64,000 bases of DNA from Suillus spraguei (taxonomy: Eukaryota > Basidiomycota > Agaricomycetes > Boletales > Suillaceae), in assembly GCA_016800925.1 (NCBI GenBank), contig JABCPU010000014.1:124001-188000 (forward strand), read 5' to 3'. Shown piece by piece: positions 10,856 to 22,932 of the stretch. Below the pieces are notes generated by a model. The model did not search any database. It saw only the letters and a list, made by a program, of their open reading frames with translations, and was not told the DNA's origin. A program made the translations under genes and the position numbers. The stretch's first letter is position 1, and every line of letters begins with the position of its first letter.

Positions 10856-13081
10856 CTATTTCGAATTCATCATCGCTCGAAGATGTCCTTCTCTCGCAGT
10901 ATTCACGCTTTCAAACAAGCAGTGAAATGGTTCAGGGTGCCTTCAGTAAAGTCAGCCGCAGGTTCTCGAATACATGCTAGGTCACTTACATCACCAAGCC
11001 GGTGCCGAACTCTGGTTTCACCTCGATCCTATCTCCGTTCGAGTCTTTGGCGTGATCAATGCGCAAGACAGCAAGAATGGTAGCAGCTGCAGTCCATAGA
11101 CTATTCTCTGCAAACCAACGACCTGCCGAGAGCATTTGTCATCCTCAACACTGCCAAATCAGCCACAATTCAGCCTACCAGGACAAATACGCCTGCAAGG
11201 GTCAGTGAATAATGGAAAATGAGAGCAAGTGACAAATATTCACCTGCCAAAACCAAAGGCAAAATGGTTGACGAAAGGGTCCTTCAGCTTCCCATCGACT
11301 GTTAGATGACGAGTAGGATCGAAGCGAGATGCATCGGGAAATATGTCTTCATCCCGAGAAAGTGCCCTGAGTCATGCTCAGCTCAAGCCGCCGTTACATA
11401 GACTCTACCATGACACACCACTGATTCACTATGACGATCGCACCTGATCGGACTACAGATGAGTGAACGGTAACCTTAACTCTGTGACTTCGAACCTTTG
11501 GGTATGAAGTACCCGTCGTAAACATCATCATCTGACGTCGCATGTGGAATTCCTGTGCAAGGTGTTAATTATTCAAAGTTATATTTGTGCAGGCTGACCT
11601 AGGGGGGCGAGAGGATACCATCTCAGGACCTCACGTAAAATGGCATCAAGGTAGGGCAGTGACGCCCTATCATCGAGGCACGGCATTTTATCATGCCTTA
11701 CAGCTTGATCTATTTCTGCACGAGCCCGGGTTTGAATATCAGGATAGAGCACCATAGCCAGTAGGAATGTCTGCAATGCGGCTGCAGTCTGCGGGACATC
11801 AGAGTAATATTCAGGATTGCTTAAGTGGCAACTCACGGTATCCATGCCAGCTACGATGTCGCATTCGCGTCAATGGATGAATTTTATCCTACTAAAAAAT
11901 TTACCCATGTAACCTGTGAATGCAACAGCCTTCATTATGTCTTCGTCAGCGTCGTCGTGAGCTTGACTGAGAAAGTCAGTGACTAATGAGCGTGAGGCAG
12001 TACCATTTGCCTTCATGTAAATAGATCAGATAAAGTTTCCATTCACAACCCTGCGTAAATGTACCATCTGCGCCTTCACTCCATCAAAGGGCTCGTTCAA
12101 AAGCTGTTGACCTAATTCTCTACCTCGTCCCATCAGGGCAAGTGCGCCACCGAAGCACCAAAACGGTAACTTTTCGACTGCAACCTCATGTTGATTCCTA
12201 AATGTTCAAAATTATGTCGTCGACAGAGGCACTCACGGAAAGGAAAGGCCGTGAACATGGCAGCCTTCTCGGGAGAAGCAATATGCTCGACAATATCAAG
12301 AAGTTCGCACGCGCGGGTAAGATACGGGTCTTCATGTCCAAGAGCAACGTATCCGTATGTCACGGCCATGATTAGAGATGCCGTGTATCTGTCATAAGAA
12401 TTGATTGTAAACTGGACCATACATCACAACGACACCACCGAATGAGGTACGAACGCTCGAGTATGCCGCTGTGGGTTGCTGGTGGCATCTAAGAGATTGA
12501 TAGCTAGTTCATTTGCATGGTAAGAGTACATCTCGTAGTATGAGACTGAGGCTTCAGCCCTGAGGACTTGATGGAAGATTTTGCGATGTCGCCGTAAAAT
12601 CGCCATATGGAAGGAACGCAGTATTGAATTCTAGTCCAACCCTGCATCGTCAGTAGATGAAGAACAGAGTGAATAAAAAACAGCAATGCATACAATTCAT
12701 TAGTGCGAATAACGGGGCGAGAAGAATAATTCGCAGACCGCTTGTCAAGCAACTCCCGTGCGATGATTTCAGAGTTTATGATGATCAAGTCAATCCCAAG
12801 CATACGGGAATGAATGATTTTTCCTATAATCAGGTATAAATTAAATTTAAGAGCTTGGTAAAGAGGTCATTGGTATGCTACTAACCATGTGTCTTTCCCC
12901 ACGCAGTATATGTGAGCCAAGGTCGTTTAGTATCCAATTGTAGCGCGTTACCCAAAATTGGTAGCGGACGAGGGCCAGGCGGCAGAGAGAAAGGGTAGAC
13001 TCGCCTGCGAGTTAGACCCAAAGCGACAGCCAAGGCAATAGTACACAATATGCCCAAAGCGATATCATGAGTGAAGAGCAT
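10856..13081 (-). pseudogene. Cytochrome P450 monooxygenase, intact motifs but one frameshift
   Basis: Heme-thiolate monooxygenase with an N-terminal membrane anchor (MLFTHDIALGILCTIALAVA) and a proline hinge PPGPRPLPILGN. More than ten short exons are inferred. Visible motifs are the I-helix AGMDT, the K-helix ExxR in ILREVLRWYPLAPL, GIPHAT/DVYDGYFIPKG, NQWALSRDEDIFPDASRFDP, and heme loop FGFGRRICPGRWFAENS. The heme loop is split by a 56-bp intron inside the Gly codon after CysPro. The C-terminus reads GLVMHPEPFHCLFESV to a stop at 10856-10858. Near 12597 the C-helix region runs LPYGDF and then shifts frame before RRHRKIFHQVLRAEAS, two bases short of the expected D-x-W-R-R. This is an inactivating frameshift or a sequence error. 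Related to the P450 at 62935. Confidence 0.85.
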
Positions 13082-13226
13082 GGCGAGCGATTAGTGAAGC
13101 TTTGAAGTACCGCCAAGACATGTTAGTTCGCTTGATAAAAGGAGTCAAATTTGACACGTGACACAAGGAATGATACAGGGTGTTACAAGCCAGCAGTCGA
13201 GGGTATGTAAGGTGTATGGGTAGAAT

Positions 13227-14514
13227 GGATGACTTTCCGTAGGCTGAAATATTCTGATGAGAATATACCGGAGTCTCAAAAATTAAAATTTACCAAACAT
13301 CGCTGATATGTTAATCTATACTGGAATAATCCCCCGTACGCTCATTCAATTAAATTTAGTCTGGTCCTTGATGGACGATAGCTTTGCAGTCCAGCAGCTG
13401 CTTCTCGACAAAGACGAGGCTGAACATTTCGATGACGATGAGAGACTTATGGTGCTTGCTGCTGCTATCGTTGCCGGGAGTGAGGTATCACAACAAGAGC
13501 GCATTGACACTCGGCACCCACATCGTTTGTACCTTTGCCGACCCCAACTACTTCCAAATCCTCGTATCAACACCCCATGGAAGGTGCTATACGATAGTCA
13601 ACATGATAGAGCCTTCATCACTACAATGGGTGTTGATGTGCCCACCTTCTCCTCACTACTTACTGCAGGCTTTGTGCAAGCCTGGTATGAGACACCAATA
13701 CCTCGGGCCGGACTCATAGGGTTAGTTAGGGTGGAGGTGCAAAACAACTACTATTCAAGCTGCACAGGTACATTGAAACATGATACTTATCTAAGCTGCT
13801 CGAGTACAAGAACGACAAAGTCTTACCTCATACGCCTGAGAGCCTTCAGACCGCTGCACGCGAGTGACAGTCTGTGCGATCCCTGGGTGGGCCCGCCACT
13901 TTCCTAAGTCATCACACATATATGCATTCCCTGCGCCATCATAGCGCAACTCGGGAATCGCCTGGCTATGAGATTGGGAGAGAATAGTAGTATCAGACAT
14001 TGAACGGACTCTGAGTGTTTGAGTTACTTACCTTGTGGCTACCGGTACACGACCTTTATATGCTAGAAGTGTATGTTGAGCCGTCGGATGCAAGGGGTGG
14101 GCATATTCATAGTAAAAAAAATAGTCATGGACCCTGCGCTAGTAACAGTGCAACGGGAGCGCGCAAAGCCAAAAGGAAGAGAATACAATGGTGCCAGCTT
14201 GATTTTGACTGTTCAAGAGGAAGTTTTCACAGATAGAACGTAAGAAGTGACGGGAAATCGATACTACTAGGTTGCATTGGGCGAGATTGGAGGCACCGGT
14301 GGCATACAGGTCAGGTAGGCACTCCATTAGTGGGCACTTAGAATCACCTAGATAGTGGCGGGAGAGAAAGACTTTAGCGTACGAGGGGGGTAGATGACAC
14401 ATGGTTACAAACTGACTGTAAATGAACACCGGCATCGCGGCACACCTGCCTAATAAGGGTAAATATATGATATGATATTCTAATCAGAATATTTCAGCCT
14501 ACGGAAAGTCATCC
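13227..14514. mobile_element. Harbinger-like DNA transposon remnant (1288 bp), TIRs and AAT target duplication
   Basis: The left end begins GGATGACTTTCCGTAGGCTG and the right end is its reverse complement. The TIRs extend about 38 bp with one mismatch. Flanks are AAT at 13224-13226 and 14515-14517, a 3-bp duplication as in PIF/Harbinger. Inside is the N-terminal part of a Harbinger-type transposase (13371-13710), truncated, so the copy is non-autonomous. A - strand frame at 13791-14000 is of unknown meaning. The insertion lies just upstream of the P450 start. Confidence 0.85.
13371..13710 (+). pseudogene. Harbinger-type DDE transposase, N-terminal fragment
   Basis: Begins MDDSFAVQQLLLDKDEAEHF and continues LMVLAAAIVAGSE, then YDSQHDRAFITTMGVDVPTF and FVQAWYETPIPR. 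This N-terminal block precedes the DDE nuclease in many mushroom Harbinger-like transposases. After PIPR the expected linker and catalytic region are missing, because the frame runs into unrelated sequence and then the right TIR. It cannot encode an active nuclease. Confidence 0.75.
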
Positions 14515-14569
14515 AATATACCGTGGACTTGCATAGAAAATCGGTAGACTCCGTTCCGATAATTCCGCA

Positions 14570-14630
14570 GAATCTACCACAGTCCACCCGAGTTCACCCG
14601 AGTCTACCGGAGTCTACGCCAGTCTACGAT
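14570..14630. repeat. Degenerate 10-bp tandem repeat (AGTCYACCCG-like)
   Basis: Five adjacent 10-mers at 14581-14630 (agtccacccg, agttcacccg, agtctaccgg, agtctacgcc, agtctacgat) with a partial sixth at 14570-14580. It lies just outside the right end of the Harbinger-like element and 114 bp before the KDZ reading frame, so it could be the KDZ element's terminal or subterminal repeat array. Confidence 0.65.
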
Positions 14631-15157
14631 GGCACCAGGTAGAACGACCAAACAACGTTGTTAGCAACGTATATCACACTCAACTGCTCCTCCTCATCAC
14701 CATTACTGATTCCCTCTGATCCCCTTCCTCATCGCCATTATCGATGTCCCTCTTGATCCCCTTCATGATGGACATCCGTCAGTTACTTGTGTCCTTTGAT
14801 ATGTCTGATCTCACCTTCTCCGACCTCATGGTGTTCGTTCGGCTTGCATGCATGGCAAAACCATTCATTCACCAGTGCATGACTGACATCTGCCATCCAC
14901 CCACCCACCCTCCAGAAGTTGTTATACTCCTTCTTGCTGATGCACTTGGCCAAGACCGACCCACTGTCCTTGCATGCTGGGTAGCATTGCATCAGGTTAT
15001 CTGGACTCATGATACAGTACTCCCAACTGACCAGGAGATTGAGGCTTTTAACCGTCATGGACTTATGTGTGGTATTGGTGCATTGCTGTTCATCATTTCT
15101 CTTCTTTCACTGACATATTCAAACCTCATAGGATATCACGACTTGTATCCACCGACA

Positions 15158-15839
15158 TGTTAAGACTGTACTCAAAGGTAGAGAGATCCGAAGGGCTTTG
15201 GCCTCAGTTCGTGCACTGTGCCCCTTTCCCGAGTAATGCCCCTTATTTCAGGGAGAAGTTATACGTCCGAAGATCCAGAAGGAGTTGCATGATGGATCTG
15301 GACGTCCAAAGGTTATCTGGAACGTAGGAATAGAACAAAGATTAAGACTAGTTTCGGAATGAATTCCTAACTAGAAACTAACAGAGATAGACTATCCAAA
15401 GATAGAGTCAGAGATATAGACTATAGGAATCAATCCCAGTCTCGGAAGATGACTTAGAGCGGAAAGTGGCTTAAGTCCGGAGGAAGCAGAATGAGCAGAA
15501 TCTAAGATGGATAATCAACAAGTCTGGGACCGAGGGCTATGTACGAAGTGTAACGGAAGTTCATTAGTTAATGCACAGCAGATCAGTAAGCACGAATCGG
15601 AAATGAAACACAGGTAACGGATCAGTGACACAGGAAGGAATTATACACAGCCGGAGTACTGGAAACAGGATGAGCGACGAAAGGAGATAGACACAGATAT
15701 ACACCAGGGAGATAGAGTGCGAGAAGTGAGCACATTCGGATGAGCGATCTGGACAGGACCTGTGGAACGGACGGAAATAGAATCGATCAGATCTGATCAG
15801 ATATGGTCGGATCTGGGATTAGAAGTATGGTATATGACA
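15158..15839 (+). mobile_element. Solo LTR, family A copy 1 (682 bp)
   Basis: Begins TGTTAAGACTGTACTCAA and ends GGTATATGACA (TG...CA). It shares its sequence with 16114-16883 (inverted) and 21373-22141. Direct flanks are GACA at 15154-15157 and 15840-15843. Removing one flank plus the LTR re-joins the KDZ frame as PPT|HVCQ. It is about 87 bp shorter than the other two copies, so it has internal deletions. No internal retroelement sequence accompanies it. Confidence 0.88.
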
Positions 15840-16113
15840 GACACATGTATGCCAGAGTCCTGAATGCATGAACTACCATGATGGTAATGAAGTAGCCACT
15901 CTCACGGATGCCAATAAATTTTGGGCTAGCCTCTTTACACTACGAGATGGTTCTCTTCTGGTCCATTCAGTATCAACTTATTGTCGACATATGTTCTTTA
16001 TCGTCCAGTAATGCCTACTGACCATTTCATTCAGAATGTCATACCAGATATTACCACAACTATCAGACTAACAATGCCGACTCAACACGCATGTACTATG
16101 CTGGCATTCCCAG

Positions 16114-16883
16114 TGTCATATACCATACTTCTGATCTCTGATCCGACCATATCCAATCAGATCCAATCGATTCTATTTCCGTCTGGTCCACAGATCCTGT
16201 CCAGATCACCCATCCGAATGTGCCCTCTTCTCGCACTCTAACTCCCTTGTGTATATCTGCGTCTATCTCCTTTCGTCATTCCTCCTGTTTCCGGTATTCC
16301 GGCTGTGTATACTTCCATCCTGTGTCACTGATACGTTACCTGTGTTTCATTTCCGATTCGTGCTTACTGATCCGCTGCACATTAACTAATAGACTTCTGT
16401 TACACTTCGTACATAGCCCTTGGTCCTGGACTTGTTGATTATCCATATTAGATACTTACAGTATATAAAACACTTGTAGATCTCTGTAGAACCTTAGTTC
16501 GAATATCATCTTAAATTCTGCTCATTCTGTTTCCTCTGGACTTGAGACACTTTCCACTCTAAGTCATCTTCCAAGACTTAGGATTGATTCCTTTAGTCTA
16601 TATCTCCGACTCTATCTTCGGATAGTCTACCTCTGTCAGTTTCTAGTTAGGAACCCGTTCCAAAGTTAGCCTTAATCCTCATTCCATCCCTATGCTCCGG
16701 ATAACCTTCGGACGTACCATATCCAATACCTTCAGACGCCCGGATCTGCCGTGCAACTCCTTCCGGATCTTCGGACATATATCTCCTCTCTGAAATAAGG
16801 GGCATTACTCGGACAAGGGGCACAGTGCACAAACTGAGGCCAAAGCCCTTCAGATCTTTCACCCCTTGAGTACGGTCTTAACA
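16114..16883 (-). mobile_element. Solo LTR, family A copy 2 (770 bp), inverted
   Basis: The reverse complement of family A, from TGTCATATACC to GGTCTTAACA. The exact 5-bp target duplication CCCAG lies at 16109-16113 and 16884-16888. Excising it restores AGIP-SIIQ in the KDZ transposase. With copy 1 it forms an inverted pair 274 bp apart. Confidence 0.93.
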
Positions 16884-18396
16884 CCCAGCATCATTCAGGC
16901 TGCGAGGCATTTCTATATTGAAGCTGCATTGTTGGAAATTTTTGCAGCAATGAAAGTCTTCAGATGGTACGTGGGAAATTCTCATCTTTCTCAGATGACA
17001 ATAATGGGAACCTTTTGTTCCAGGATGTCTAGTATGAGCTGTGCTTGCATGTACAACTACGCACTTGCTCAACGGCACACCTACATATCAAACAATAGAC
17101 ATGCTTTTGATGCTACACTTCCACAAACTTTTGACGAAGAATTTTCATGGCAGTATACCCTTCAAATGCACGACACTGACATCCTCAGTGGATTTTTTAT
17201 CTACTCACTGCTACTGGAGAAGGCAGATCATAACAGTTGCCTTGTTCTTCCCCATGATGAGCAACAATGGATCCGAATTGATGTTGCGCTGAGTGAGCGC
17301 AACAAAGAAATGGAAGGTATTGGGCAGGAAGCATACCCACATGCCTGTGACTTATGCTTCATCATTATTGGTGACGACCCAAAACGTAAGTTGATTATTT
17401 CTCAAGTGCAAGGTGTCATGCAATTGATTACACACTGTAGTGAAGATTCAAGCAGCTGTTTGTGACGGTAATACCATTGAGCACCCTTGGTGTGCAGTGC
17501 ATGACTGCAAAGTCCCACTTATGACCAACCATCATTGTTTCTGTCCGGACCATCAAGACTTGAACCTGCAGTGCGCAGTTGATGGCTGTGATGAGGCCCA
17601 TACCTCTGGATCTTGAACATGTGGCAATGTGGACCACCAGGCTTTTGAAGATGCCTACTTCAATCCTGCAAAAGCTCTCTTCCAGCTGTGAGCACAGCTC
17701 AAGAGGGCTGGCATTACATTGCCCTTAGACTCTGTTCCTTCACCCTCCAATGGTAGTAGTAGCAACTCTAACAGTGCAGATGAAGATCTCGAGGTAATTC
17801 TTGACTCTGAGTGTGACAGTAAGCCGGAGAACGGCAACAGACACCTCAGAGCAAGGTTTGGTCAGCGCCAAACCCATAATGAGCAGCTTATCATGCGACC
17901 TTGTGGGGTGATATTAGCGCAGGCTACATTTTTTTGGGTCTGAGGCCATCTCTGCTGTTAATGTGAGTTATATACAGTCTTAATGATGTGGGGCTAACGT
18001 TTAAACAAGGAATTTGCGAAGATGGTATTCCCTACTGCCACATCAACACCTGAATTTTTCGTCTTCGACAACAACTGCAAGCTCCGCGCTCACCAGGACA
18101 CTATTGGTGATGACCACTTCGCTGCAACAGGGATGCCTGTGGATGTGTTTCACTTCAACTCAAAACACAAGGAAACTGACGCCTACTGTCAGCAGCACTG
18201 CAACCCTGCCACTTTCCCAGAGCTCATTTCCAGTGGCAAGTGGTGATTTAATACATTGATTTGCGAACAGACAAATGTATGGCTAGGTGGGTATCAGGCA
18301 ATCCTCCAGGACATGTCTGTAAACTGGTATAACTTTTATCTTGATGAGATGATCAAACACCGGAACCGCTATGTTATCTCAGAGTTAGAGAGATGA

Positions 18397-18935
18397 GGAC
18401 ATTCTCCTTGGACGATTTCTATGGATGCTCTGTTTGACAGTGACTAGTGCCATTTGCATTACATAGTTTGCATTACTTGCATTTTCTAGATTTTTGTCAT
18501 TTATAATTCTATCCCTTGTTGTGTGTTCTTGTCCAGCGTTCAATCTCTTTGAAAATGTGTGATTTGGGAGAATAATACATGCAAGCTTTGTCATCTCCAG
18601 GTATCCCAATTGTACCCACTTGTATCGTATCAGCTTCGTCATCTCCTTACCCTACCACTCTCTCCTACTCGCATCATATCAGCTTTGCTGCCATGTGTTT
18701 TAAATAGAATTCAAGTTCACATATTTTAAGTTAGACTTAGGCTTGCCATATGTTTTTAAGACACCAGCAATTGTATTGATGTTTGAGAATGTAGAGTGAT
18801 AGAATGATTGATCACAAATGTCTGATATGAGAAGCATATAGTACAGGTTATGGTACAAGCAACACCAATGAAATGTACAGACACAATATAGTACAAGTTG
18901 AAAGCTAAACACATGTAAAATTTGCATGAAACATA
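18397..18935. other. Non-coding spacer between convergent KDZ transposase and companion gene
   Basis: No frame with recognisable content. It separates the transposase stop (18396) from the companion-gene stop (18936), as expected for the 3' spacer of two convergent genes of one element. Confidence 0.5.
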
Positions 18936-21900
18936 CTATCTGCGCTTCGCTCTCTTGCTCATTCCAGCGCTCGGGGTGTATTCCTCTTCTTCATCGGCAA
19001 CACGCTTGAGGAAGTTGTGGTGCCATGAGTGGCACCTATCAAACCCCATCTGCTTTGCTGCTGCATGAAGCTTGTTGTTGCATTTGTTCCAATTGAGTAT
19101 ATTACTTGGGGGGACCAGTTCTTCACATTCTGCAGTGAAGCGCTGAAAATAATGAATTCATAATAATCAGTAGATAGCACTTGATGCTTACATGAGCGCT
19201 TGGTCATGCGCATGCTCAGTCTGTAGGTGCTTCACAACTGCATCATGGATGTTCTCCAGTGTGTGTTGGAATATGTGTTTGACCTTCTGTAGGCCCTGGT
19301 TGTCTTGATTGGGGTAGAGTACCTGTCAATTTAAATAGTTAGCGTTAATATTGAACAAGTCAAAAAGGATGATGTATGGCAGTAGCATAATATGCCAAGT
19401 AACGAGATTTTAAATTCAGGCACTTGTTAGGAGGATGGACCCACATGGTGATAGTAACTGTTGTCAGGTGGAACCACATATGAGAGAGGGATGCAATTCC
19501 ACCATTTTTTGAGCATGTCAAGTCCTTGATCTGAACCCCTCTCTGGTGAAGCTCCTTCTCCATGCCCCACTCATATGTTGGGGGGATGTGTGACTGGCTT
19601 TCAATGATGCTGATGTGGGTGGCGGCCAAGACGTTCTCATTCCGGTCACCATAGGTCTGCAGCCTGCCAATGGCACTTTTGGAGGTTTCAGAAACAGACA
19701 CCTCAAATGGCCAGTATGGAAGGATATCGGCATCACATATGCGAAACATCAGTACCAAGTCTGGAATCCCAAGCCAGTAGCTTTCTTTGGGAGGTAGATC
19801 TGCTGTAGCAGGCACGTCTACCATACACGTCATGTGGATAGGTAGTGATACGTTGAACTCATCAGGAATGGTAAGAGAGTTGACAATGGTCCCCATCACA
19901 GTGCGCAAGGGCACCAAGACCGCCTCGTGAATTGCTGAAGGCAGGGTGACAATGAGTTCTTGAAGATGGGGATTATATGATGGTCTAAAGCAAAGTATAT
20001 AATCAGCTCCAATTTGGAAAGGATGGGAAGACTCACTTCCGAACCACCTTGCAGTCAGAATTGATAGCATCTAAAACATACGCATAATCTTCTTCTGAAA
20101 CATTTGAGAACACCTACGGTAATCAGCCTGAGAAAAATAAGAAACAAGAAACTTCTTGTACCTCAAGTTCGGGTCCATCACTACCAGTTTGAATTCTACT
20201 GATAATCAATCCACCCAGTCCTACAGAGCTTGGGAAATGAATTATGTGGCCTGTGAGTTACAAAAAAACATACCAGGACCTTGAACATTTGATGTCACAT
20301 TTGCAATATTTGCTGGCTTCAGTGAGCCTGGTGTCGACTGAGGCTCATTTGTCACTGTAGGACTTGAAACTGGCTCAGTAGTAACAGTAGTGGTTTGGCC
20401 TTTCATAAAAATTGTTGGAGGACTCTTGACATTCCCTGGAGATGGCCCTCTGAATGATCCAAAAAATTTTGGCTGAGGTTGCCAGCTGTTGCACTGTAAC
20501 AAACGGATGGGAGGCATGGTTTTCAAAAGGTAACACTTTATTAGAGTGACACCTTATAAGCGAATACTATGGCGTAAACTGGCATTCAACTTTTAACTGG
20601 GTTTTCTGCTGTAAAATAAGGGGTAGTATGAGCCTACACAAGCAAAATTTCACCAAGTCTAACATTTCCTAATTGAATGAGAAACTCATGCCAGTGCCAT
20701 TGTTTATGCAAAAAGCTGTAACTAAGTAGAACTTGTCTAATTAAAAAGGTGGTAAAGATGGTAAGGCTTGATCATTGGGTCCCATAAAAGAATAATCTAT
20801 GTGAGAGGTATCATTTGACCAAGCACTAAATGGATCAATCTGGGGATAACTTGTAAGATCTAATGGAAGTTCAGAATTGGTGGTAGCTGCGGTATCATGA
20901 TGCATATCATCTATGTTCTGGAATAGTGACACAAGAGCATCACTCATCTCACCGGTCAAGTCAGTAGGGAGTTGCAATCCAGTGTCAGTGGCAGATGGGT
21001 CCACTGGTAGTAAACTCAGAGGCAGCATATGACCTGAAGGACAAGGATTAGCCAACCATCAAAGTAGTATATCAGATTACACTTACATTTCACGTCTGAG
21101 TTTGAGATGCTACCCAGGCCATTACTACCAGTCAGAGACGCAGTGTTAGCTTTGATTTCAGCCAAGAGAGTATTTCACTGGCCAGCAGGACTATATCCTG
21201 CATTGACGGCACATGCCACCTTATTGCCTGAATTCTTGATAGCCGCCCAATAAGCAGCACAATGCTTATAGAATGTCACCTTAGTATAGGTGCAATTTGG
21301 AAAGGTAGTAGTGAAGAGGGTCTCGATCATCTGGTCATCCGATAAATTGACAAAGAGCTGAATCCGGGGAACTGTTAAGACTGTACTCAAGGGTAGAGAG
21401 ATCCGAAGGGCTTTGGCCTCAGTTCGTACACTGTGCCCCTTTCTCGAGTAATGCCCCTTATTTCAGGGAGGAGTTATTCGTCCGAAGACCCGGAAGGGGT
21501 TGCGTGACGGATCCGGGTGTCTGAAGGTGTCGGATATAATATGTCCGAAGGTAATTCGGAACGTAAGGAGAGGACAGAGATTAAGGCTAGTTTCGGAACG
21601 AGTTCCTAACTAGAAACTAATGAAGATGGACTATCCGAAGATAGAGTCGGAGGTATAGACTATAGGAGTCAATCCTAAGTCTCGGAAGGTGACTTAAAGC
21701 GGAGAGTGGCTTAAGTCCGGAGGAGGCAGAATGAGTAGAATCTAAGATGATATTCGAACTAAGGTTCTACGGAGATCTACAAGTGGTTTATATACAGTAA
21801 GTATCTAAGACGGATAATTAGCAAGTCCGGGACCGAGGGCTATGTACGAAGTGTAACGGAAGTCTATTAGTTATTGCACAGCGGATCAGTAAGCATGAAT

Positions 21901-22932
21901 CGGAAATGAACACAGGAAACGGATCAGTAACACAGGACGGAAATATAAACAGTCGGAGTACCGGTAGTAGGAGAAATGACGAAAGGAGATAGAAGCAGAT
22001 GTTCACCAGGGAGTTAAGGTGCGAGAAGTGAGTACATTCAGAAGGGTGGTCCGGACAGGATCTGTGGACCGGACGGATATGGAAATGATCGGATCTGGAC
22101 GGATATGATCGGATCTGAGATTAGAAGTATGGTATATGACAGGAACCATATCACATGCATACTTCCAAGGAAATCATGCTTGGGCACCCGGAGGGACAGT
22201 AGCAAAGGCATTGGGTTGGACAATAGCTGGCGCAGGCACTAATAATAATACAGGTGATGTGTCTGAGTCACCAGTGGTGAGCGACAGAGGTGACGTCATG
22301 GTGAGACTAGGTGATTCAGTGAGTGGTAAGGGAGTGGGTGACTGCAGAGAGATGAGAACAGGGCTTGCAGGGTTGTTACTACTGGTGTTCCTCTGCCGCT
22401 TTAATGGTGAGGTGATCCCATCCAATTGCGAGAGATGCATACCCGTGGCACTAAAGGATCATTTTGATGGAGAGTGGACAGCCACAGGGGTGCAACTAAG
22501 AGATAAGACCCTCTCAGCAAATCCGAGTAGCATATTATTGTCAGTGAGATCAATAGAATGCAGAAGGATGGTTGAATTAGAGGGACTGAGAAGTGGTGTC
22601 TTGATATCTTGCTTGATCCAGGCATGCTGATCACTGCAATATACTGCAATATAGTCTCCGAGGTCGAATCTCATCAATAGTGGATGGTCTCCTGGCACGA
22701 ACTTTCCAGGCGTGGCACACATAAGCCTCACCAGGTGGGGAGGGTCATTGTTCTAGCATTATTCAAGTTGACTAGTCAGTGCCAAGGAAATCATCTAATA
22801 AATATAAAAGACTGTACCTTCAACCAGAGGACTACGTCAATCATATTGCAGATCATGATACTCAGACTTTGGTCAGCTCGAAAGTGTTGTTCAGCCACCA
22901 ATGTCCGCTGGTGGCTAAGAACATAGTTCTGT
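18936..22932 (-). pseudogene. KDZ-element companion gene (unnamed fungal TE protein), broken
   Basis: A multi-exon - strand gene convergent with the KDZ transposase. From upstream: a helical stretch VLSHQRTLVAEQHFRADQ to NMIDVVLWLK, then HLVRLMCATPGKFVPGDHP, DLGDYIAVYCSDQHAWIKQ, a Pro/Ser/Thr-rich linker, PWKYACDMVPRIQLFVNL and CTYTKVTFYKHCAAYW. A region of low complexity follows, then a 236-aa conserved-looking domain at 19360-20070, and a last exon RCHSWHHNFLKRV ending in basic KRAKRR (possible nuclear signal). A solo LTR (21373-22141) sits inside, and a TGA (22174-22176) precedes WKYACDM. I know this as a recurrent hypothetical protein in mushroom genomes but cannot assign a function. The 5' part seems to lie at 26580-26825 and 34475-34592. 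Confidence 0.6.
21373..22141 (+). mobile_element. Solo LTR, family A copy 3 (769 bp)
   Basis: TGTTAAGACTGTACTCAAGG to GTATATGACA with the exact target duplication GGAAC at 21368-21372 and 22142-22146. Removing it joins the companion frame across ...CDMVP|RIQLF. It is near full length and the best reference for the family. No gag or pol of family A is present in the window. Confidence 0.93.

Larger units (their letters stand above)
14744..18396 (+). pseudogene. CxC5/CxC6-KDZ transposase, decayed and split by two solo LTRs
   Basis: Kyakuja-Dileera-Zisupton type transposase of basidiomycetes. Exon 1 (14744-15071) has the CxC5-type N-terminus (HPPTHPPEVVILLLADALGQ, CWVALHQVIW), then an intron and GYHDLYPPT. 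Solo LTR 15158-15839 interrupts. The frame resumes HVCQSPECMNYHDGNEVATL and TLRDGSLLVHSVSTYC up to AGIP, where solo LTR 16114-16883 interrupts, then SIIQAARHFYIEAALLEIFA. The CxC6-like cluster follows (CAVHDCKVPL, HHCFCPDHQDLNLQCAV, CDEAHTSGS), then the core with FFVFDNNCKLRAHQDT, GMPVDVFHFNSKHKETDAYC and EQTNVWLGGYQAILQDMSVN, and the stop. TGA stops at 17614, 17689 and 18244 each fit CGA to TGA. A T-run near 17930 carries +1. It is not functional as it stands. Confidence 0.85.

Noticed and set aside
11040..11160. P450 heme-binding Cys seemed lost (frame reads MLSAGRWFA instead of CxGR)
   Set aside because: A short exon after the preceding intron supplies RICPG, and a 56-bp GTAGGC...GGCAG intron joins it to RWFAENS, so the loop is intact.
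15158..16883. A 1.7-kb foldback transposon with long inverted arms
   Set aside because: Each arm has its own target duplication (GACA; CCCAG), TG...CA ends and a third copy alone at 21373, so they are independent solo LTRs.
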